From NCBI GenBank assembly GCA_900771185.1, contig CAAGND010000112.1, forward strand, positions 1 to 11,906: a DNA stretch of 11,906 nt, read 5' to 3'. Positions 6,254 through 11,906 of the stretch are shown here, in pieces (within the stretch, counting starts at the first letter, position 1; each line of letters begins with the position of its first letter). The stretch comes from Clostridia bacterium (GTDB lineage Bacteria > Bacillota > Clostridia > Oscillospirales > Acutalibacteraceae). The translations under genes were made by a program, and so were the position numbers. Under the pieces are notes generated by a model that was given only the letters and a program-made list of their open reading frames with translations, had not been told where the DNA came from and did not search any database.

Positions 6254-6775
6254 ATGAAAGCGAAAAAAACAGCGCTTATGGGAATCCTCTGCGCACAGGC
6301 GCTGGCGCTCTCGTTCCTTGAGAATATGATTCCCGCGATGCCGTTTATGCCGCCGGGAGCGAAACCCGGATTTTCAAATATCGTTACTATGTTCGCGGCT
6401 CTCACAATGGGACTTCCGCAGGCGATGTGCATAACGGTGGTCAAAGCGGCGTTCGCCGGTGTTACCAGGGGCTTCACCGCCTTCTGCATGAGCCTTGCGG
6501 GCGGAGTCCTCAGCACGCTTGCCATGTGGCTCTTGCTCCGGATAAAATCCCGTCCGTTCGGTCTGCTCGGCGTGGCGATAGTCTCGGCCGTGTGCCACAA
6601 CGCCGGTCAGCTTGCTATGGCGGTTGTCTTCACCGGAACGGGCGCCGTGCTCGGATATGCTCCGGCGCTGCTGATATTTTCGCTGGTAACCGGAGCGATA
6701 ACCGGGACCGTGCTGCGGGTTGTGATGCCGGCGCTTGAAAAACAGAGCAGCTTTTTTATGAAGCAAGATAAATGA
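6254..6775 (+). CDS. Gx transporter / heptaprenyl diphosphate synthase component I family membrane protein
   Basis: This 173-residue hydrophobic protein has about five membrane segments (roughly 7-25, 40-68, 77-97, 103-127 and 136-158). The motif PPGAKPGFSNIV (33-44) and the segment HNAGQL (115-120) match the family annotated as Gx transporter or heptaprenyl diphosphate synthase component I. The enzyme name is probably misleading. No prenyl synthase motifs are present, and the fold looks like a small transporter or substrate-binding membrane subunit. It lies 18 bases after the NusG-II gene, with GGGGGAG and GGAG before ATG, and 60 bases before rnfC. The context suggests a role with flavin, quinone or electron transfer. 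This is inference. Confidence 0.82.
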   Translation: MKAKKTALMGILCAQALALSFLENMIPAMPFMPPGAKPGFSNIVTMFAALTMGLPQAMCITVVKAAFAGVTRGFTAFCMSLAGGVLSTLAMWLLLRIKSRPFGLLGVAIVSAVCHNAGQLAMAVVFTGTGAVLGYAPALLIFSLVTGAITGTVLRVVMPALEKQSSFFMKQDK

Positions 6776-6835
6776 TTGCTAAGATAAGCAAGACATTTCC
6801 ATATTAGCATATACAATAGATAAGGAGTTGAAAAG

Positions 6836-8191
6836 ATGGGCTCAATTAATTTGGACGGCGTTCTCAAGGCTGTCAAACAGGTACGCGGCGGCGTGGCTGT
6901 TTCGCACAATAAGAACACCGCGGATAGTGAGGTCGTCAGGCTCCCCATACCCGATAGGGTTCTGCTGCCCATGCAGCAGCATATCGGCGCACCGTGCGTT
7001 CCTACGGTCAAGGTTGGGGACAAAGTCGGAGTCGGTCAGGTGATTGGTGACACTGACAAGTTCGTCAGCGCACCGATACACGCATCGGTTTCGGGAACAG
7101 TCAGCGCAATCAAAGATGTGAAGCTTCCGAACGGCGTTATTTCGCAGGCAGTGGAAATTGAGTCGGACGGAGAGATGTATCTGTTCGAAGGCATAACCCC
7201 TCCCAAGGTGACGGGAAAAGAGAGCTTTCTGCGTGCCGTCAGAGATTCGGGACTTGTCGGTCTGGGCGGAGCGGGCTTTCCAACCCATGTCAAGCTGCGC
7301 ATACCGCCGGATAAGGATGTTGACACACTGATTGTCAATGCCGCGGAGTGCGAGCCTTACATAACCGTTGACTACCGTGAGTGCCTTGAAAATTCATGGG
7401 ATATACTCTCAAGTATCTATACAATCAAGGATATACTCGGCTTCAAGCGTGTGGTTATCGCCGCTGAGGATAACAAGCCCGAGGCGTTCAAGGTTCTCAA
7501 GAGCATAGCGGACAATGAGGTGGACAAGGACGATGAGGTTCGCCTTATGGTTCTCAAATCAAAATATCCGCAGGGCGCTGAGAAAATGATGGTGCTCTCG
7601 GCGACCGGACGCAAGGTGCCGCCCGGAAAGCTTCCGGCAGATGTCGGATGCGTGGTCATGAACGTTGCGAGCGTTGCGTTTATCGCCCGTTACCTCAAAA
7701 CAGGCAAGCCGCTCGTCAGCCGTTCGCTGACCGTTGACGGCTCGGCCATAGCAAATCCCAAAAACGTGCGTGTGCCGATAGGCACCAATATCGGGGATAT
7801 TATTGATTTCTGCGGAGGCTTCAAGGCGGAGCCGGGCAAGATAATCACCGGAGGACCTATGATGGGTCTGTCGATTATCAATACCGATCTCCCCGTGCTC
7901 AAACAGAACAATGCTATTCTCGCTTTCGCGGACGATGCGTCAAAGATAAAGAAGGAGCGCGACTGTATCCGCTGCGGCAGATGCGCGAGCGCCTGCCCGC
8001 TGAGCCTTATGCCGACTCTCATTGAGCGGTATACCAAGGCGAGAGACGTTGAGCGACTTGAAAAAATCGGCGTCAATGTCTGCATGGAGTGCGGCTCCTG
8101 CGCATATTCCTGTCCGGCCGCAAAGCCGCTGGTGCAGTATATGCGCCTTGCAAAACAGCTTTTGAGAGAGGAGAAGTCTAAAAATGCCTGA
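6836..8191 (+). CDS. rnfC: Rnf electron transport complex subunit RnfC
   Basis: RnfC is the cytoplasmic-side subunit of the ferredoxin:NAD+ oxidoreductase. It binds NADH and FMN and passes electrons through two [4Fe-4S] clusters. The 451-residue product has the N-terminal block GGVAVSHNKNT (18-28) and LLPMQQHIGAP (43-53), the nucleotide/flavin-binding GLGGAGFPTHVK (142-153) with AECEPYITVD (170-179), the YPQGAEK loop (244-250), an SLBB-like region, and two ferredoxin motifs (C377, C380, C383, C387 and C416, C419, C422, C426). It is typical of short clostridial RnfC without the long C-terminal repeats of proteobacteria. AAGGAG stands 8 bases before ATG. It overlaps rnfD by 8 bases. Confidence 0.98.
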   Translation: MGSINLDGVLKAVKQVRGGVAVSHNKNTADSEVVRLPIPDRVLLPMQQHIGAPCVPTVKVGDKVGVGQVIGDTDKFVSAPIHASVSGTVSAIKDVKLPNGVISQAVEIESDGEMYLFEGITPPKVTGKESFLRAVRDSGLVGLGGAGFPTHVKLRIPPDKDVDTLIVNAAECEPYITVDYRECLENSWDILSSIYTIKDILGFKRVVIAAEDNKPEAFKVLKSIADNEVDKDDEVRLMVLKSKYPQGAEKMMVLSATGRKVPPGKLPADVGCVVMNVASVAFIARYLKTGKPLVSRSLTVDGSAIANPKNVRVPIGTNIGDIIDFCGGFKAEPGKIITGGPMMGLSIINTDLPVLKQNNAILAFADDASKIKKERDCIRCGRCASACPLSLMPTLIERYTKARDVERLEKIGVNVCMECGSCAYSCPAAKPLVQYMRLAKQLLREEKSKNA

Positions 8192-9161
8192 TAAAAAATT
8201 GACTGTGAGCGCCTCTCCTCATGTGCGCTCAGCGCAGACGGTCAGCGGCATAATGCTCAATGTTATTATCGCGCTGATTCCCGCGCTTGCCGCGTCGGTA
8301 TGGCTTTTCGGTCTGCGTGTGCTGCTTGTGTGCGCCGTCACCGTGAGCGTCAGCGTGCTCTCGGAATACATAGCCAGAAAAGTGATGAAGCGCCACAATA
8401 CGATAGGCGACCTGAGCGCCGTGGTTACGGGACTTATACTCGCGTTCAACCTTCCGGTTTCAATCCCGCTTTGGATGGCGGCCATCGGCTCCGTGATAGC
8501 GATAGTCGTCGCAAAGCAGTTCTTCGGCGGAATAGGGCAGAATTTTGTCAATCCCGCCATAGCCGGAAGAATCATACTCATGGTTTCTTTCCCGACAGCG
8601 ATGACCACATGGACAGCTCCGTTTGCCTATAAGAGCACTCAGGGCACCATTACCACAGCCACGCCTCTCGCAGCGGAGGAGAGCGAGCTTCCGAGCCTTC
8701 TGAAAATGTTCCTCGGAATGAGAGGCGGAAGCCTCGGTGAAACCTGTGCCGCGGCTCTCATCATCGGCGGACTTTATCTGATTATAAGAAAGATAATTTC
8801 TCCCGCAATTCCGCTTTCCTTTATCGGAACGGTGGCGGTCATTATGCTCATCGCCGGCAAAGGAGATCTGAGCTTCGTCGCTTATCAGCTTCTCAGCGGC
8901 GGACTTATGCTCGGTGCGTTCTTTATGGCGACCGATTACACCACATCGCCGATAAACTTCAAGGGCAGGATAATATTCGGTATAGGCTGTGGAATCATCA
9001 CCTCAATGATAAGGCTGTTCGGCAGTCTGCCGGAGGGCGTTTCCTTTGCGATTATCCTTATGAATATACTTGTTCCGCACATTGAAAATCTGACCACACC
9101 GAAGCCGTTCGGCACGGTGAAGGAGAAGAAGAGCAAGGAAAAGGAGGCGGCGAAGGCATGA
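8184..9161 (+). CDS. rnfD: Rnf complex subunit RnfD
   Basis: RnfD is a polytopic membrane subunit related to NqrB. It carries covalent FMN and forms part of the ion-pumping core. The 325-residue product is highly hydrophobic, with NFVNPAIAGRI (120-130) and ATDYTTSPI (249-257) as recognisable blocks. The expected FMN acceptor is Thr160 in TITTATPL (155-162). The Asp that usually stands six residues before this Thr is Gly154. The tail is charged (KEKKSKEKEAAKA). The frame begins inside the rnfC end and has AGAGGAG upstream, then overlaps rnfG by ATGA (9158-9161). Flavinylation by the upstream apbE product is inferred from family knowledge. Confidence 0.97.
   Translation: MPDKKLTVSASPHVRSAQTVSGIMLNVIIALIPALAASVWLFGLRVLLVCAVTVSVSVLSEYIARKVMKRHNTIGDLSAVVTGLILAFNLPVSIPLWMAAIGSVIAIVVAKQFFGGIGQNFVNPAIAGRIILMVSFPTAMTTWTAPFAYKSTQGTITTATPLAAEESELPSLLKMFLGMRGGSLGETCAAALIIGGLYLIIRKIISPAIPLSFIGTVAVIMLIAGKGDLSFVAYQLLSGGLMLGAFFMATDYTTSPINFKGRIIFGIGCGIITSMIRLFGSLPEGVSFAIILMNILVPHIENLTTPKPFGTVKEKKSKEKEAAKA
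9139..9161 (+). promoter_or_regulatory. Strong ribosome binding site and ATGA junction, rnfD/rnfG
   Basis: AGGAGG (9142-9147) lies 10 bases before the rnfG ATG and is translated as part of the RnfD tail. The whole 23-base junction matches that of rnfE/rnfA at 10441-10463 with two mismatches. This suggests tight translational coupling and similar subunit output. Confidence 0.7.
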
Positions 9162-9715
9162 AAAACCTCAAAATCTTTGCTGTTCCGGCAATAGCGCTGT
9201 TCCTCATCTGCCTTATTGCGACGGCACTTCTCGGCGCTACAAACCGTGTGACCGCTCCGATGATAGATGAGCTTGCACAGCAGACCGAGCTGGAGACACG
9301 GCAAATCGTTCTCCCGACGGCCGCGGATTTCAGCGAGGAAAAGGGCGTTCCCGGCTCTGATAACACCTATGTTGAGGGCATTAAGGACGGCAAAACCGTT
9401 GGCTATGTTTTTGTGACTGTCACAAAGGGCTATGGCGGCGATGTCAAAATAATGACGGGCGTCGACGCGGAGGGAAAGGTCACGGGCGTCTATCCGCTGG
9501 AGCTCAATGAGACGGCGGGTCTCGGCATGAACGCGAAAAAAGATAGCTTCCTTGACCAGTTCCTCGGAAGGACAAACGGTATAAAGGTGTCAAAATCCGG
9601 AGCCTCCGGCAATGAGATTCAGGCTCTGACCGGAGCGACGATAACGTCAAATGCAGTAACCGGTGCCGTGAATGAAGCTCTCGGATACTATAAAGCGATA
9701 AAGGAGGCGGAGTAA
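9158..9715 (+). CDS. rnfG: Rnf complex subunit RnfG (FMN-binding)
   Basis: RnfG is a single-span membrane protein with an extracytoplasmic FMN-binding domain, related to NqrC. Its FMN is covalently linked to Thr by ApbE. The 185-residue product has one N-terminal membrane segment (about 5-28), the flavin-domain block ELNETAGLG (115-123) and the acceptor motif QALTGATITS (155-164) with Thr161. The Asp usually seen at the first position of that motif is Gln155. The start overlaps the rnfD stop by 4 bases, and a strong AGGAGG lies 10 bases upstream inside rnfD. It ends one base before rnfE. Length is normal. Confidence 0.97.
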   Translation: MKNLKIFAVPAIALFLICLIATALLGATNRVTAPMIDELAQQTELETRQIVLPTAADFSEEKGVPGSDNTYVEGIKDGKTVGYVFVTVTKGYGGDVKIMTGVDAEGKVTGVYPLELNETAGLGMNAKKDSFLDQFLGRTNGIKVSKSGASGNEIQALTGATITSNAVTGAVNEALGYYKAIKEAE

Positions 9716-9716
9716 G

Positions 9717-10463
9717 ATGGCAAAGAAAAAAGGTCTCGTTCATGAGTTTACCAAAGGTATAGTCAAAGAAAATCCCGTGCTCCGTCTGGTGCTCGGAACC
9801 TGTCCGACTCTCGCAGTTTCAACCTCGGTTGAGAGCGCTCTGGGAATGGGCGTTGCCGCCTCGATAGTGCTCATATGCTCCAATATAGCCATATCGGCGC
9901 TCAAAAAGGTTATCCCGTCAAAGGTCAGAATCCCGGCGTATATAGTCATAATCGCATCTTTTGTCACAATAGTGCAGATGGTTGTCAAGGCTTTCGCACC
10001 CCAGATTGACGCGCAGCTCGGCGTGTATCTTCCGCTCATCGTTGTCAACTGCATAATCCTCGGCAGGGCGGAGGCTTTCGCCTGCAAGAATTCCGTGCTG
10101 GCATCGGCGGTTGACGGCATGGGTATGGGTGTCGGCTTTACGGCGGCTCTGCTGCTCATGGGAGCGATAAGAGAACTGCTCGGCACGGGCGCTATTGCAG
10201 GACTTCAGATAATTCCGGCCTCCGTCAGCCCCATGCTGATATTCATTCTTCCTCCCGGCGGCTTCTTTGTTTTTGGTATGCTCATAGCATGCGCCAACAA
10301 AATAGCGGACAAGAAGGGCCTCTCAAAAGCGGAGCTCAAGGGTTGTGAGGACTGCCCCATGGCGGCGTCCTGCTCAATCCGTGAGGAGATAGAAAATCCG
10401 GAAGCGAAAAAGGCTCAAAAACAGAAGCCACAAAAAGATGAAAAGGAGGCGGCTGAGGCATGA
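9717..10463 (+). CDS. rnfE: Rnf complex subunit RnfE
   Basis: RnfE is an integral membrane subunit homologous to NqrD. Together with RnfA it forms the inverted pair that holds a [2Fe-2S] cluster within the membrane. The 248-residue product has the conserved cysteines C29 (GTCP) and C112 (NCIILGR), membrane helices through about residue 195, and the conserved MGAIRELLG (148-156). After the core there is a 50-residue tail with C210, C213 and C219 (GCEDCPMAASC), then a Lys/Glu/Ala-rich end. The Cys tail is not part of the ion-translocating core. AGGAGG lies 9 bases before ATG. It overlaps rnfA as ATGA. Confidence 0.97.
   Translation: MAKKKGLVHEFTKGIVKENPVLRLVLGTCPTLAVSTSVESALGMGVAASIVLICSNIAISALKKVIPSKVRIPAYIVIIASFVTIVQMVVKAFAPQIDAQLGVYLPLIVVNCIILGRAEAFACKNSVLASAVDGMGMGVGFTAALLLMGAIRELLGTGAIAGLQIIPASVSPMLIFILPPGGFFVFGMLIACANKIADKKGLSKAELKGCEDCPMAASCSIREEIENPEAKKAQKQKPQKDEKEAAEA
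10441..10463 (+). promoter_or_regulatory. Strong ribosome binding site and ATGA junction, rnfE/rnfA
   Basis: AGGAGG (10444-10449) precedes the rnfA ATG by 10 bases, inside the rnfE tail, and the stop and start overlap as ATGA. It matches 21 of 23 bases of the rnfD/rnfG junction. The rnfG/rnfE junction (9700-9719) shares the core AAAGGAGGCGG but uses a separate TAA stop. Confidence 0.7.
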
Positions 10464-11050
10464 AAATGATGTTTGCCATTCTTCTGACAGGCATACTCAC
10501 GCAAAACTTCGTTCTTGCAAAGTTCCTCGGAATTTGCCCGTTCCTCGGCGTTTCCAAAAAGCTCAACACGGCGGTCGGCATGAGCGCTGCGGTTATATTC
10601 GTCATGGTGCTTGCAACAGCCGTGACATATCCTATAAATCAGGGACTTCTTGTCAGATACGATCTTGAATATCTTCAGACAATAGTTTTCATCCTTGTTA
10701 TAGCGGCGCTGGTTCAGCTCGTTGAGATAGTCCTCAAAAAGTTTATTCCGGCTCTCTATAATGCATTGGGAATATATCTTCCCCTTATAACAACAAACTG
10801 CGCGGTGCTCGGCGTTGTTCTTCTCAATATCGAAAACGGCTATACCTTTGCCCAGTCGATAATGAGCTCGCTGGGCGCGGGCCTCGGCTTCATGCTGGCG
10901 ATGGTCATGTTTGCCGGCGTGCGTGAGCGCCTTGAAAGCTGTGATATTCCGAAGTTCCTTCAGGGTCTGCCGATAACACTTGTTGCGGCCTCACTTGTGT
11001 CCGTGTCGTTCCTCGGCTTCTCGGGCATAATCGAAGGCATATTCGGTTGA
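10460..11050 (+). CDS. rnfA: Rnf complex subunit RnfA
   Basis: RnfA is the partner of RnfE and homologous to NqrE. It is a six-helix membrane protein supplying two cysteines of the intramembrane [2Fe-2S] cluster that shuttles electrons between the two sides. The 196-residue product has C26 in GICPFLGV and C114 in TTNCAVLG, the two expected ligands, plus QNFVLAKFLG (15-24) and AGVRERLE (152-159). Length is normal with no extension. AGGAGG (10444-10449) lies 10 bases before the ATG at 10460; a second in-frame ATG at 10466 is possible but less well placed. The start overlaps the rnfE stop by 4 bases. rnfB follows after a 19-base gap. Confidence 0.98.
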   Translation: MKMMFAILLTGILTQNFVLAKFLGICPFLGVSKKLNTAVGMSAAVIFVMVLATAVTYPINQGLLVRYDLEYLQTIVFILVIAALVQLVEIVLKKFIPALYNALGIYLPLITTNCAVLGVVLLNIENGYTFAQSIMSSLGAGLGFMLAMVMFAGVRERLESCDIPKFLQGLPITLVAASLVSVSFLGFSGIIEGIFG

Positions 11051-11069
11051 GAAAGGACGGGATAATGAT

Positions 11070-11903
11070 ATGGAAATTTTAACTGCTGTTATCATCGTCT
11101 CGGCGATAGGACTTATAGCGGGTCTCGGACTTGCGATAGCCTCCAAGGTTATGGCTGTTCCCGTTGATGAAAAGGCGGAGGAAATCCAGGCGGCGCTCCC
11201 CGGAGCCAACTGCGGCGCCTGCGGCTTTTCGGGCTGTTCGGGCTATGCCGCGGCTCTGTCTCAGGGCAAGACGACCGACACAGGACTCTGCGCTCCCGGC
11301 GGAGCGGAGGTCAGTGCCGCTGTTGCAAAGATAACCGGTCTTGAGGCCGGCAGCGTCACTCCCATGGCGGCTGTGGTTCTCTGCCAGGGCAATATGCACA
11401 ATACAGACACAAAGCTCAATTATATGGGCGTCAAAAGCTGCAAAATGGCAACTCAGCTTTTCGGCGGACCGAAGGAGTGCATATACGGCTGCATCGGTTT
11501 CGGCGACTGCGTGGAGGCGTGTCCCTATGATGCGATTCATATCTGCGACGGTGTCGCGAGGATAAATCCGCTTGCGTGCCGTGCATGCAAAATGTGCGTC
11601 AAAACCTGCCCGAAGAATCTTATTGAGCTGATGCCTCTGCACGAGGCAAAGGCGGCGGTGCTCTGCAACAACCATGAGAAGGGCGCCGTGACGAGAAAGC
11701 AGTGCAAGGCTGGCTGTATCGGCTGCATGCGCTGTGTCAAAGCATGTGAGTACGGGGCTGTTACGGTTGAGAACTTCTGCGCCAAAGTCGATTTTGAAAA
11801 ATGTGTCGGCTGCGGCAAATGTAACGAGGTCTGCCCGGTCAAGTGCATTGATGTTATCGAACCGGGTAAAAAAATAACCGCTGCACAGGTTGCGGCAAAA
11901 TAA
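11070..11903 (+). CDS. rnfB: Rnf complex subunit RnfB (iron-sulfur)
   Basis: RnfB is the presumed entry point for electrons from reduced ferredoxin. It is anchored by one N-terminal helix (about 3-24) with the rest in the cytoplasm. The 277-residue product has the Fe-S domain NCGACGFSGC (47-56) completed by C74, then ferredoxin-like cysteine sets at C137/C141/C147/C151, C170/C173/C176/C180, C212/C216/C219/C222/C226 and C245/C248/C251/C255. Isolated C105 and C124 are also present. This indicates up to five [4Fe-4S] clusters, more than the minimal proteobacterial RnfB, as in clostridial forms. AAAGGA lies 12 bases before the ATG, a rather long spacing. The gene is complete, ending 3 bases before the window edge; no terminator is visible. 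Confidence 0.98.
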   Translation: MEILTAVIIVSAIGLIAGLGLAIASKVMAVPVDEKAEEIQAALPGANCGACGFSGCSGYAAALSQGKTTDTGLCAPGGAEVSAAVAKITGLEAGSVTPMAAVVLCQGNMHNTDTKLNYMGVKSCKMATQLFGGPKECIYGCIGFGDCVEACPYDAIHICDGVARINPLACRACKMCVKTCPKNLIELMPLHEAKAAVLCNNHEKGAVTRKQCKAGCIGCMRCVKACEYGAVTVENFCAKVDFEKCVGCGKCNEVCPVKCIDVIEPGKKITAAQVAAK

Positions 11904-11906
11904 GAG

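Noticed and set aside
5800..6600. 266-residue minus-strand frame opposite the NusG-II and Gx genes
   Set aside because: Both plus-strand genes have clear family matches and ribosome binding sites; the opposite frame is low in complexity and unrecognisable.
6776..6835. Possible promoter (AAGACA, 16 bases, TACAAT) and small hairpin TTGCT/AGCAA before rnfC
   Set aside because: The start of transcription would fall inside the rnfC ribosome binding site, and the 5-bp hairpin has no T run, so neither a promoter nor a terminator is convincing.

Overview
The window looks like chromosome of an anaerobic Gram-positive (Bacillota), most probably a Clostridia member of the Oscillospirales/Ruminococcaceae type. 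The evidence is the Gram-positive gene order phoH-ybeY-dgkA-era-yqzL-recO, strong AGGAGG-type ribosome binding sites, moderately GC-rich genes with AT-rich control regions, and a clostridial rnfCDGEAB operon. The genus cannot be fixed from the sequence alone. I see no rRNA, tRNA, CRISPR array, phage or insertion sequence. All the main genes appear intact.

Layout. Bases 1-351 hold no convincing gene. They contain a long perfect-looking hairpin (90-124) and a GC-rich double-hairpin element (251-300) of the kind dispersed between genes in gut Firmicutes. Bases 352-392 form an intrinsic terminator for the minus-strand operon. Bases 390-4368, on the minus strand and read right to left, carry phoH (PhoH-like ATPase), ybeY (endoribonuclease), dgkA (diacylglycerol/undecaprenol kinase), era (ribosome-assembly GTPase), a small YqzL-like gene and recO (recombination mediator). 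This is a housekeeping operon centred on 16S rRNA maturation. A well-formed promoter for it lies at 4457-4485. Bases 4369-4775 are an AT-rich divergent control region.

Bases 4776-11903, on the plus strand, carry apbE (FAD:protein FMN transferase), a NusG-domain-II membrane-anchored protein, a Gx-transporter/heptaprenyl-diphosphate-synthase-component-I family membrane protein, and then rnfC, rnfD, rnfG, rnfE, rnfA and rnfB. The last gene ends three bases before the window edge.

How they work together. Rnf is a membrane ferredoxin:NAD+ oxidoreductase that pumps Na+ or H+. Two of its subunits, RnfD and RnfG, need FMN attached covalently to a threonine, which is the reaction ApbE performs outside the cytoplasmic membrane. 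The plus-strand block therefore looks like a self-contained module encoding the complex and its maturase. The two small membrane proteins between them resemble the EetA/EetB-type pair of flavin-based electron-transfer loci, and their role is unknown. I found no clearly undescribed system. The points most worth a second look are this apbE-NusG_II-Gx linkage to rnf, the atypical flavin-acceptor motifs, the near-duplicate 23-base gene junctions, and a structured leader in front of dgkA.
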